Part shown: in pieces, positions 56,951-64,000 of the stretch
Position numbering within the stretch: the stretch's first letter is position 1
Layout of the letters: each line of letters begins with the position of its first letter
Assembly: GCA_000961765.1 (NCBI GenBank)
Contig: LADT01000001.1
Span: 62,001-126,000 of the forward strand
Source of the DNA: Clostridiaceae bacterium BRH_c20a
GTDB taxonomy: Bacteria > Bacillota > Peptococcia > Peptococcales > BICA1-8
DNA length: 64,000 bases
Direction: 5' to 3'
The notes under the pieces: model-generated
What the model saw: only the letters and a program-made list of their open reading frames with translations
Database searches by the model: none
What the model was told of the DNA's origin: nothing
Position numbers and translations under genes: made by a program

Positions 56951-57937
56951 TTAAACCTCTACTTTTACCCCTTTGTTCAGACTCATAGCCTTTTCTAGGA
57001 CTTTGCCCGCTGTAATCAAGTCTTGAACGGTAACTCCCGTTGTATCAAAAATAGTTATTTCTTTCTCATTTGTTCTGCCGGGTTTTCGACCTAAAATCAC
57101 TTCTCCTATTTCCGCAAAAATATCTTTTTCTGAAATTAGACCTTGGTTATAGGCATGCTGAGTTTCCCCGATTGTAATACACTGGGCTAGATTATCTACA
57201 ACAATTTTGGCTTTAGAAAATATTTGTGGATCTATCTCCTGTTTTCCTTTGGTATCAGTTCCTATGCAGTTAAGATGGCTGCCTTCTTTTATCCATTGAG
57301 CTTTAACAATATATTGATAGCTAGGGGTTGTCGTTAGAATAACGTCCGCATTCTGACAAACCTTCTCTGCATCCTCAATAAAAATTATCTCCTGCTTTAT
57401 TAACCCATCCATATCTTCAACCATTTTTTTTGCAAATTTACCACTAATATCATAAACTTGAACCTTTTCGATATTTGGTAGAACTTTTAAAGTAGCTAAT
57501 AATTGATTTCTACCTTGCAAGCCAGCCCCAACTACGGTCAAAACTTTACTGTCTTTGCGGGCTAAATACTTGCAGCCAACAGCTCCTAAAGCAGCTGTCC
57601 TAATTTTAGTTATATAGTTGGCAGCGATAAGAGCTTTGGGCTGTCCCGTAAATGGGTCAAACAACACCATTGTGGATTGATGATTGGTAATTCCTTTTTC
57701 CATATTTTTTAACCAAAAACCGCCCGCTTTAAAGCCTAAAATTTCATCTTCTGTTAAGTAACCGGATTTAACACCGAATATCCCCTGGTGTTTTTTTATT
57801 TCTTCCCTAACTACGGGGAATACCTCACTTAAGCCTTGTTGAAAATCAGCAAAAGCTTTTTCAACCATAACCATAGTTTCCTCAAAGGTTACTAATTCTT
57901 CTACATCCCTGTCCGTTAAGACTATAACTTCAGCCAT
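56951..57937 (-). CDS. Ornithine cyclodeaminase/mu-crystallin family dehydrogenase
   Basis: 328 aa. The NAD(P) fold is VLTVVGAGLQGRNQLLATLK and the substrate side includes FKAGGFWLKNMEKG, KIRTAALGAVGCKYLAR and HLNCIGTDTKGKQEID. The family covers ornithine cyclodeaminase, alanine dehydrogenase, ketimine and iminosuccinate reductases. Adjacent to a D-threonine-aldolase-type gene, as BhcD (iminosuccinate reductase) is to BhcC in the beta-hydroxyaspartate pathway, but other genes of that pathway are not seen here. Exact substrate unknown. Last gene of the operon. Confidence 0.85.
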   Translation of the reverse strand: MAEVIVLTDRDVEELVTFEETMVMVEKAFADFQQGLSEVFPVVREEIKKHQGIFGVKSGYLTEDEILGFKAGGFWLKNMEKGITNHQSTMVLFDPFTGQPKALIAANYITKIRTAALGAVGCKYLARKDSKVLTVVGAGLQGRNQLLATLKVLPNIEKVQVYDISGKFAKKMVEDMDGLIKQEIIFIEDAEKVCQNADVILTTTPSYQYIVKAQWIKEGSHLNCIGTDTKGKQEIDPQIFSKAKIVVDNLAQCITIGETQHAYNQGLISEKDIFAEIGEVILGRKPGRTNEKEITIFDTTGVTVQDLITAGKVLEKAMSLNKGVKVEV

Positions 57938-57955
57938 AAATAAGTGCCTCCTCTC

Positions 57956-59065
57956 CTACTGAGATTTACCTCTGCATAAAATAGGAAATTCGACAATAAC
58001 TTTTCCATCCTGTACCATATAAATTTTATCGTAAAGATTGCAGGTAGGGCAGACATGGTTAGGTATAATCTCTAGTTTATCGCCAATACTCAGTTTTTCA
58101 TTTACCTCCTGGTTGTTAATTAAACCATGTTCATCATAAAGCTTTACTAATCTTAAATTGTCATAACCTTTAACTAGCCCAAAGCCAGGTGTATAACAAA
58201 TCCCCTTATTCCTGGTAAAAGCCGTTAATGCTTTTACCCCTGTATCAAGCACTATCCTTTCTTTTGTGGGCTTGCTGACAACTGTGGCCAAGACTGTTAT
58301 TGCACATTTACTGTAATCATTAATAGCATGGCCTTGAGCACCATCCATTAAAATATAGGTGCCAGGTCTAATTTCGGTAATGCCTGGTAATACTTCGCCA
58401 TGCAACAACGATGGTGTAGCTCCAATGCTAATAACATCTACCTCAATTCCTTCTTGTCTGATTAATTGTGCAGCATATAAAGTATCTTCCTGACTCTTAG
58501 TAAAAAGCTTGTTGCACTCCTCCACTGATTCGGCTCCATATGTATGTCCTTCATGGGAGAATACACCTTTAAGCTTGACATTTGGTGCTTGGGCAATAAA
58601 TTTTGCTAGTTCAACCAATTCATCTCCTGGGATTAGACCTGACCTTTCTTCACCTGTTTCTACTTCGATTAATACCTCTATTGGCTTTTCTTCACCCTTA
58701 AAAGCATCAGATAAAGCAGCAACCTGCTCACGATTATCAACACCAAGGCTAATCTTAACCTTTCTAGCTAACTTCTTTAACCTTTCCAATTTTTCTTTTC
58801 CGTATATTTCATTAGCTATAAATATGTCATCTAGACCTTCAACAGCCATTACCTCAGCTTCCCCAACTTTGGCAACTGTGATACCTTGGGCTCCAGCTTT
58901 AACCTGCATTTTAGCCAGTGCCGGTGTTCTATGGGTCTTGGTATGAGGCCTTAAATTTACACCAAACTTATCTGCCTTTTCCTGCATGTTTTGAATATTT
59001 TTCCCCATAATGTTCACATCAACGACTAAGGCAGGAGTATCTAAATCCCACATGTTTTTCGTCAT
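57956..59065 (-). CDS. D-threonine aldolase / D-3-hydroxyaspartate aldolase-type PLP enzyme (alanine-racemase fold)
   Basis: 369 aa beginning MTKNMWDLDTPALVVDVNIM. The PLP lysine lies in LRPHTKTHRTPALAKMQ. The second domain ends with the divalent-metal motif PNHVCPTCNLYDKIYMVQDG. The DSD1/DTA family splits D-threonine, D-3-hydroxyaspartate and similar beta-hydroxy amino acids, or dehydrates D-serine. It starts 18 bp upstream of the OCD gene and is surely co-transcribed with it. Confidence 0.85.
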   Translation of the reverse strand: MTKNMWDLDTPALVVDVNIMGKNIQNMQEKADKFGVNLRPHTKTHRTPALAKMQVKAGAQGITVAKVGEAEVMAVEGLDDIFIANEIYGKEKLERLKKLARKVKISLGVDNREQVAALSDAFKGEEKPIEVLIEVETGEERSGLIPGDELVELAKFIAQAPNVKLKGVFSHEGHTYGAESVEECNKLFTKSQEDTLYAAQLIRQEGIEVDVISIGATPSLLHGEVLPGITEIRPGTYILMDGAQGHAINDYSKCAITVLATVVSKPTKERIVLDTGVKALTAFTRNKGICYTPGFGLVKGYDNLRLVKLYDEHGLINNQEVNEKLSIGDKLEIIPNHVCPTCNLYDKIYMVQDGKVIVEFPILCRGKSQ

Positions 59066-59085
59066 TTTTTCACCTCTTTTTTATT

Positions 59086-59143
59086 ATATTTTAGAGGATA
59101 AGGCATTTATATACAAGGTTAGTGAGGAGGTGCCTTACCCTCT
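59086..59143. promoter_or_regulatory. Intergenic hairpin between the Cys/His-rich gene and the aldolase gene
   Basis: AGAGGATAAGGCA and TGCCTTACCCTCT are 13-nt arms with one mismatch. On the minus strand there is no strong T run after them, so this is more likely an RNA processing or stability hairpin than a terminator. Confidence 0.5.
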
Positions 59144-59163
59144 AGGGGGTCAGTCAGTTAAAA

Positions 59164-59817
59164 CTATTCCTCCAAGGTAACAGCAACTTCTTTTTCTGTT
59201 ACAACATTTTCTGTTATTATGTCCGCACATCTTACTTGGTTAAATATTCCGCAGTAACAGAAGTTAGCCAGTTTAACAGCAGCCTCATCAGCTGTTAAAC
59301 GCCCCTTTCCGACCTGATCCATCATATGCTCTACGTATTTGGGTGGTATCATGTGGTGACCGCACATAGTTGTAATCGATAATGTTGTATCATCGGGGAG
59401 GTTTTCTTTTTTACCCCATACTCCCAATGAGTAATTGATGGAGTGAGGAGTCACCTCAGCCTCTTGGCAGGCTGGTAACACTTCTGATAGTACTCCTGTT
59501 ATAACGACTGATAAACCTGTATCTTTTTCTTTCATTGTCTTTAAAAATTCTATTACCTGCTCCCGTTTAGTAAATACTCCTCTTATTCTAGATTTGTCAC
59601 TAATTTTATCTTTTATTTCTTCTATGGAGTATTGGGTTTTAGGTCCTGTTTTGACATCACCCCAGTTTTCCGAACCCACAGCCTCGGCTGCAGCAATAAA
59701 TTCTAATGCTTTAGGCTTAATATTAATATCATTAACACCTTTTGTTTGGTACATAAACCAGTTGAAGTCCTTTTTTTGTGATTCAATTGCACCTGAACGA
59801 TGTAGTGAATGGGTCAT
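59164..59817 (-). CDS. Uncharacterised Cys/His-rich protein of the catabolic operon
   Basis: 217 aa, soluble, starts MTHSLHRSGAIESQKKDFNW. Conserved-looking metal-ligand clusters: TMCGHHMIPPKYVEHMM and LANFCYCGIFNQVRCADIIT. The middle (DTGLSVVITGVLSEVLPACQ) looks like an alpha/beta core. I do not recognise a characterised family. It lies 16 bp downstream of the ferredoxin-domain gene, and the two are likely subunits or partners in one reaction, with the Fe-S protein delivering electrons. Confidence 0.7.
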   Translation of the reverse strand: MTHSLHRSGAIESQKKDFNWFMYQTKGVNDINIKPKALEFIAAAEAVGSENWGDVKTGPKTQYSIEEIKDKISDKSRIRGVFTKREQVIEFLKTMKEKDTGLSVVITGVLSEVLPACQEAEVTPHSINYSLGVWGKKENLPDDTTLSITTMCGHHMIPPKYVEHMMDQVGKGRLTADEAAVKLANFCYCGIFNQVRCADIITENVVTEKEVAVTLEE

Positions 59818-59833
59818 TTTAATTATCTCCTTT

Positions 59834-60568
59834 CTAAGCCAGTGATAGTGGTTTACCTAAACCAACATTTACTTTGCCCCGATGAGGCTCTGATATCCCC
59901 AGTTCTTTCAAACAATCCAATACTTTTGTTTGCCCCTTTTCATCTACTCTGACGATTAATCCCAGGGAAAAAACGGTATCTATTTCTTTTTCAACCTTTT
60001 GTAGTGCTTTTAAAACCTGTTTTAGGTTTTCATTTTCACATTTTGCCTCAACAATAACAGATAATAAGTGATAGTTATGACAGGCTTCTTCTAACTTACC
60101 TATTTTCAAGTCGGTCATTAAGGCTGCTAAAGGTGTATGTTCCTGGGGAGCTAGTTCTGCGCCTACAGCGGCAATTGCCATAGCCACCTTTTCAGCATCC
60201 CTTAAATATACACCCATCCCAGGGCGGCCCATATCAATTGCTATACCTACTTCACCTTTTTTGATGCGTCCTGATACATCATTAGTTTTTACCTCTTCTG
60301 TACCTCTTCCCGTTACCCCTGTAACACCATGGTTTTCTACAGGGTCACTAATGACATGCTGAAACTGTTTGTAGAAGTTATCTAGCTCGATTGGTTCAAT
60401 AGCACCTTGGGGGCAAACTTTCTGACGGAGACAAACATAGCACTCAGTACATCTTTCCTGGTCAATATAGCATTTCTTTTCTTCATTTAAATAGAGAATC
60501 GCATCTACAGTACAATACTTTTGGCAAATTTTGCAGCCTGTACATAAATCATTATTGATCATTGTCAT
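59834..60568 (-). CDS. Two-[4Fe-4S] ferredoxin domain fused to a conserved C-terminal domain
   Basis: 244 aa. N-terminal ferredoxin motifs: NDLCTGCKICQKYCTVDAIL and RCTECYVCLRQKVCPQGAIE, enough cysteines for two [4Fe-4S] clusters. Then GVTGVTGRGTEEVKTNDVSG and VGIAIDMGRPGMGVYLRDAE. The RGTEE.KTNDV stretch reminds me of 6-hydroxynicotinate reductase of nicotinate-fermenting Clostridia, which would fit a ring- or enoate-reducing role, but this is from memory and only a hint. Next to the Cys/His-rich gene in the operon. Confidence 0.7.
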   Translation of the reverse strand: MTMINNDLCTGCKICQKYCTVDAILYLNEEKKCYIDQERCTECYVCLRQKVCPQGAIEPIELDNFYKQFQHVISDPVENHGVTGVTGRGTEEVKTNDVSGRIKKGEVGIAIDMGRPGMGVYLRDAEKVAMAIAAVGAELAPQEHTPLAALMTDLKIGKLEEACHNYHLLSVIVEAKCENENLKQVLKALQKVEKEIDTVFSLGLIVRVDEKGQTKVLDCLKELGISEPHRGKVNVGLGKPLSLA

Positions 60569-60590
60569 TTTTAGACAGCTCCCTTCAGAT

Positions 60591-60618
60591 AAAATCCCTG
60601 AAATAGAATTTCAGGGAT
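60591..60618 (-). terminator. Intra-operon hairpin between tctA and the ferredoxin gene
   Basis: ATCCCTGAAAT, loop, ATTTCAGGGAT: a perfect 11-bp stem followed on the minus strand by TTTATC. Probably a partial terminator that lowers expression of the downstream enzymes relative to the transporter. Confidence 0.65.
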
Positions 60619-60630
60619 AGAAAAAACAAA

Positions 60631-62139
60631 TTATGCTTTTACACTTGTATCAATATCTACTGGTTTCTTAAGGTTTTGATAGGTAGTTCCAACAAAAGCC
60701 AAAACAGCAAGAATTATTAAAGTAGTACTAATACCTGAGTTAAATAGTGCTTCCGTCCAATTCCCTTTTGAAATAAGCAAGGCTCTTCTTAGATTTGCTT
60801 CCATAATGAAACCCAGAACAAAACCTAATACTGTTGCTGTGTAGGGGATAGTAAATTTCTTCATTAGATATCCCAATAAACCAAAACCAATTGTAACAAG
60901 GATACTAAAGGTTTCTCCGCTATAGGCAAAGGAACCGGTGAAGACTAAGGTCATTATGCTGGCAAATAAAATAGGTTTAGAAATTTTGGTGACCTTTATG
61001 GCAAGTTTTACTATAAAATAACCCATAATTAGCATAAAGATATTAGCAACCAATAATGAAATAAAAATACTATAGGGTATTTCCGGTTGTCTAGTAAAAA
61101 GCAATGGACCAGGCTGTACATTATGAATCATTAATGCACCTAGCATAATTGCTGTTGAGTTAGAGCCCGGAATACCTAAAGCTAATAGCGGAACCAAGGC
61201 ACCACCGGTAACGGCGTTATTGGCAGCTTCCGGTGCAGCAACACCTTTTATATTTCCTTTTCCAAAAGTGTCACCATCTTTAGACCATCTTTTTGTTTCA
61301 CTATATGCTACCCAACAGGCAGTAGAAGCGCCTACACCAGGCATAGCTCCAATAACAACACCCATTAAGGAACTAAAAAAAGAAGTCGGTAAAAATGTCT
61401 TTATAACATTCCAGCCAGGAAGTCTAGTATCAACCTCACCAACAATATTAAATTCTGCATCTCCTGATAATTCTTGAGCTTGGCTTAGGAGTTCCGAGAC
61501 TGCAAATAGACCCATCATTAAAGCAATCATTTCAAAGCCATCTGCTAGATGTAAAGAACCAAAGGTATATCGGGGAATACCATTCATTGGGTCATATCCG
61601 ATTGTTGCAACAAAAATACCGATAGCTCCTGCTAATAACCCTTTAAATACATTACGCCCCCCTAAAGAACAAATCAAGGTTAAACCGGCAATAGCTAAAG
61701 CAAAATATTCTGAAGGTCCAAATTTTAAAGCAACACTTGCTAAAGGAATCGCTACAAACATTAAAACTAGTGCACTTAAAAAACCGCCAAAAGACGAGGA
61801 AATCAAAGATGTACCCAAGGCTATTCCTGTTTTTCCCTGTTTATGGAGCTCATAACCATCAATAGTAGTGGCGGCAGCAGCAGTAGTACCAGGTGTACCA
61901 ATCAAAATAGCGGGAATTGAACCACCATATTCTCCGCCGCAATATACCCCTGCCAACAATAATATAGCATTAACAGGTTCCATCCCCCAGGTAAAAGGAA
62001 GCAATAAAGCCATAGCAATAGTAGCATTAATACCGGGAATCATGCCACCGATTATTCCCCAGAGCACTCCAAGAGCAATGGCTGCTAAGGAGGAAAAGTC
62101 AAATACATTTTCAACACCAATAAGTAGACCTTCTAACAT
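60631..62139 (-). CDS. tctA: Tripartite tricarboxylate transporter large membrane subunit (TctA family)
   Basis: 502 aa with about 11-12 membrane helices. Family motifs: GVLWGIIGGMIPGINATIAM, GIYCGGEYGGSIPAILIGTPG-type loop (here VYCGGEYGGSIPAILIGTPG) and VVIGAMPGVGASTACWVAYS, LALGIPGSNSTAIMLGALMI. Transports carboxylates with sodium or proton symport together with TctB and the binding lipoprotein TctC. Confidence 0.95.
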   Translation of the reverse strand: MLEGLLIGVENVFDFSSLAAIALGVLWGIIGGMIPGINATIAMALLLPFTWGMEPVNAILLLAGVYCGGEYGGSIPAILIGTPGTTAAAATTIDGYELHKQGKTGIALGTSLISSSFGGFLSALVLMFVAIPLASVALKFGPSEYFALAIAGLTLICSLGGRNVFKGLLAGAIGIFVATIGYDPMNGIPRYTFGSLHLADGFEMIALMMGLFAVSELLSQAQELSGDAEFNIVGEVDTRLPGWNVIKTFLPTSFFSSLMGVVIGAMPGVGASTACWVAYSETKRWSKDGDTFGKGNIKGVAAPEAANNAVTGGALVPLLALGIPGSNSTAIMLGALMIHNVQPGPLLFTRQPEIPYSIFISLLVANIFMLIMGYFIVKLAIKVTKISKPILFASIMTLVFTGSFAYSGETFSILVTIGFGLLGYLMKKFTIPYTATVLGFVLGFIMEANLRRALLISKGNWTEALFNSGISTTLIILAVLAFVGTTYQNLKKPVDIDTSVKA

Positions 62140-62151
62140 TTTTATTACCTC

Positions 62152-62643
62152 CTAGCCTAAGAATATTTCCAAAAATCCTAGTGGCAACTTAACCCGTAAA
62201 CCGAAAGCAAAGACAGTATAGAGGATTGCTGTCATAGTAACACTTATTTTGATTACTTTGGATATTTTCCGAATCTGAACTATCCAAAGTAAAGCTGCCA
62301 TTAAAATTGGCGTCATAATTAAATAACCAACAAATTCCAAAAGCATTGCATATATTACGCTTACGAGACAAGAATAAATAACTGCCTTATATTCTATAAC
62401 CATATCCTGGATTTTCTTTTTATCCGGTTTTTCAGCTAAAGCTTTGTTTACAAACCATGCCCCACCTATAAGCACTACCCCGATTATGATAATTATATAA
62501 GCCATTAGATCAGGTAAAGCTGTTGGTCCAGCTGGATCAATAGACATTACTATTTGGCCTTCAATCATCTCGCCCTGTGCTATAATAAACAAACCAAGGA
62601 GAATTGACACTATGCCTACAATATAATCATTATGTTTGAACAC
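62152..62643 (-). CDS. tctB: Tripartite tricarboxylate transporter small membrane subunit (TctB family)
   Basis: 163 aa with four helices (IVGIVSILLGLFIIAQGEMI, LMAYIIIIIGVVLIGGAWFV, AVIYSCLVSVIYAMLLEFVG, VTMTAILYTVFAFGLRVKLP), the TctB architecture. 12 bp upstream of tctA. Confidence 0.9.
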   Translation of the reverse strand: MFKHNDYIVGIVSILLGLFIIAQGEMIEGQIVMSIDPAGPTALPDLMAYIIIIIGVVLIGGAWFVNKALAEKPDKKKIQDMVIEYKAVIYSCLVSVIYAMLLEFVGYLIMTPILMAALLWIVQIRKISKVIKISVTMTAILYTVFAFGLRVKLPLGFLEIFLG

Positions 62644-62667
62644 TTTTTCGTATCCTCCTCTATTAAG

Positions 62668-62689
62668 AAGGCGGGAATAATCCCGCCTT
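62668..62689 (-). promoter_or_regulatory. Intercistronic hairpin between tctC and tctB
   Basis: AAGGCGGGA, TTAT loop, TCCCGCCTT: a perfect 9-bp GC-rich stem without a T run. Such hairpins commonly protect the 3' end of binding-protein mRNA so that the solute receptor is made in excess over the membrane subunits. Confidence 0.7.
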
Positions 62690-62699
62690 TATTAAACTA

Positions 62700-63680
62700 C
62701 TATTTCATAAATGCTCTAATTTGTTTATCTTGTTCTTCCATTACTTTAACGAAGTCTGCTTTATTCTTGAATACTACATTTAGTTTTAAGTTGGTATAAT
62801 ACTGTTTGAATCCGGGATCTTCTAAAGCTGCTTTACAAGCTGCTTCCCACTGGTCAACAACTGCATCGGGAGTGTCAGGATGAGCAACTACGCCTCTGAA
62901 TTTCTCCACTAAGAAATTATACCCTTTGTCTTCAACAGTTGGAATATCTACACCCGATACTTTGTTAAATGCGATTAAAGCTTTTAATTCACCAGCATCT
63001 AATTGCGCTACAGCTTCCCCGTATTCTCCGATAGCTCCATCAACATGTCCGCCAAGCACGGCTACTGTAGCATCTGCTCCACCTTCAAAGGGAACAACAT
63101 TAATATTAATATCGGCTTTTTCTTGTAAAAGCTTGGCGGCAACAAATCCTAATTCCCCAGGAATTCCACCGGCAATATTGAATTTGCCAGGATTTGCTTG
63201 TGCATCCTTCACAAAATCTTCCCATGTGGCCCAAGGGGAATCACTTCTAACAAACAATATCATGGGGTCAACAAACATCATCGCAATAGGTTTAAAACTC
63301 TTATAGTCAACATCCATTTTATTCATAATTGGAGCAGTAATTAAGGTTGAGGATACACCGAGGAAAGTATGCCCATCTTTTGCATCTAAAGCCGCTTTCC
63401 AGGCAGTAGCACCTGCCGCACCAGGCTTGTTGTCAACTATTACAGATTTACCAAATCCAGGCTCTAAGGCTTTAGCTAAAGCTCTTAGGAACATATCTCC
63501 ACCTGAACCAGCTTTAGAGTGATAAATCAGGGTAATATCTTTCTCCGGCCATTTTTTAACCTCTTCTTTTTTAGGTTCTTCCTTAGGAGCCTCTTGCTTT
63601 CCACCACAACCTACAGCAGCAAACATCACAAAAACTAATAGTAGTGCTAATAAAACCTTTACCTTTTTGGATTTAAACAT
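62700..63680 (-). CDS. tctC: Tripartite tricarboxylate transporter solute-binding lipoprotein (TctC/BugT family)
   Basis: 326 aa. A lipoprotein signal with lipobox FAAVGCGG, a charged linker (EAPKEEPKKEEVKK), then the Bug fold: ITLIYHSKAGSGGDMFLRAL, VIVDNKPGAAGATAWKAALD and PFEGGADATVAVLGGHVDGA. Captures a carboxylate outside the cell for TctAB. The ligand cannot be told from sequence. Confidence 0.95.
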   Translation of the reverse strand: MFKSKKVKVLLALLLVFVMFAAVGCGGKQEAPKEEPKKEEVKKWPEKDITLIYHSKAGSGGDMFLRALAKALEPGFGKSVIVDNKPGAAGATAWKAALDAKDGHTFLGVSSTLITAPIMNKMDVDYKSFKPIAMMFVDPMILFVRSDSPWATWEDFVKDAQANPGKFNIAGGIPGELGFVAAKLLQEKADININVVPFEGGADATVAVLGGHVDGAIGEYGEAVAQLDAGELKALIAFNKVSGVDIPTVEDKGYNFLVEKFRGVVAHPDTPDAVVDQWEAACKAALEDPGFKQYYTNLKLNVVFKNKADFVKVMEEQDKQIRAFMK

Positions 63681-63696
63681 TTTTCTTTTCCCCCTT

Positions 63697-64000
63697 TTAT
63701 TTTTTTAATTGTTTTTCTAAATACGGTATTAATCCACCTAATTCGATATACTCCACCAGAAAATCAGGCGGTTTAATAAACTCGTATTTCTTACCTGTAG
63801 TTAAATTGGTTATTCCACCTTGAGTATAATTAATCTCAATTAAGTCACCCTGATTGACATCTAAAACAAAATCGGGTGCATTAATTGCAGGCAATCCTAC
63901 ATTATAACAATTTCGATAGAAAATTCGCGCAAAAGACTTTGCAACAACTGCACCAATTTGAGCACATTTTATGGCCTGAGGTGCCTGTTCACGACTAGAA
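63697..64000 (-). CDS. Aconitase-superfamily small (swivel) subunit, LeuD-like; 5' part outside the window
   Basis: The frame runs off the right edge of the window; the visible 100 codons read SSREQAPQAIKCAQIGAVVA, KSFARIFYRNCYNVGLPAIN and end EKQLKK. SSRE.AP..., AKSFARIFYRN and N.GLP are signatures of the small subunit of 3-isopropylmalate dehydratase and relatives (homoaconitase, dimethylmaleate and citraconate hydratases). Linked to a TTT transporter and amino-acid enzymes rather than to leucine genes, so a catabolic hydratase is likely. The large subunit should lie just outside. It ends 16 bp before tctC. Confidence 0.9.
   Translation of the reverse strand, partial: SSREQAPQAIKCAQIGAVVAKSFARIFYRNCYNVGLPAINAPDFVLDVNQGDLIEINYTQGGITNLTTGKKYEFIKPPDFLVEYIELGGLIPYLEKQLKK

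Noticed and set aside
63697-63894. Start of the LeuD-like gene at an internal start codon (63894)
   Set aside because: The frame continues upstream with conserved SSRE and AKSFARIFYRN motifs to the window edge, so the internal codon is not the start.

Overview
The window looks like chromosome of a low-GC, anaerobic, endospore-forming Clostridia-type Firmicute (Peptococcales-like is a guess). Supporting signs are spore genes (CotF-like coat protein, DUF3231, YtrH/YtrI, an alpha/beta SASP), Gram-positive regulators (glmS ribozyme, TRAP, cobalamin and c-di-GMP riboswitches), GGAGG-type ribosome binding sites and frequent TTG/GTG starts. I see no rRNA, tRNA or CRISPR array.

Positions 1-27,978 read as an accessory, decaying region. 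It holds the 3' part of mnmH, a triple BsuPI-domain secreted protein whose terminator has been split by a small transposable element, a BRO-type gene next to an IS110-family insertion, and a very large YD-repeat (RHS) polymorphic toxin system. The rhs gene is frameshifted, has an immunity candidate downstream, and is preceded by a c-di-GMP-I riboswitch with its own terminator. Next come an orphan RHS toxin tip, a truncated immunity gene fused to a REP-associated transposase remnant, a cobalamin-riboswitch-controlled cblT-cblS pair, coat-protein genes, an FMN glutamate-synthase-like enzyme, a LysR/TauE/DsrE sulfur-type locus, a decayed NapC/NrfH cytochrome and a second REP-associated transposase inactivated by an 8-bp duplication.

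Positions 27,979-36,108 hold a complete Tn7-type tnsABCDE set on the minus strand. The transposon right end ends exactly 25 bp beyond the glmS stop codon, the classical attTn7 position. tnsD carries an apparent one-base frameshift near its 3' end. I could not find the left end, so much or all of the accessory region to the left may be cargo of this element.

Positions 36,134-54,700 are conserved backbone, nearly all intact: glmS with its ribozyme (P1 loop enlarged by a repeat-bearing insertion), pyk, pfkA, a DUF2007 gene, mtrB (TRAP), coaD, pgpA, dnaE, ytrH, ytrI, ytoI, a SASP gene, gdhA and a LUD-domain gene. The intergenic spaces here are filled with several families of short interspersed repeats.

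Positions 54,788-64,000 form a catabolic locus. A sigma-54-dependent activator faces a minus-strand operon running from an aconitase-type small subunit (cut by the window end) through a tripartite tricarboxylate transporter (tctC, tctB, tctA), a ferredoxin-domain protein, a Cys/His-rich unknown, a D-threonine-aldolase-type PLP enzyme and an ornithine-cyclodeaminase-family protein. Hairpins sit between several of these genes. The substrate is unknown and this is the best candidate here for an undescribed metabolic system.
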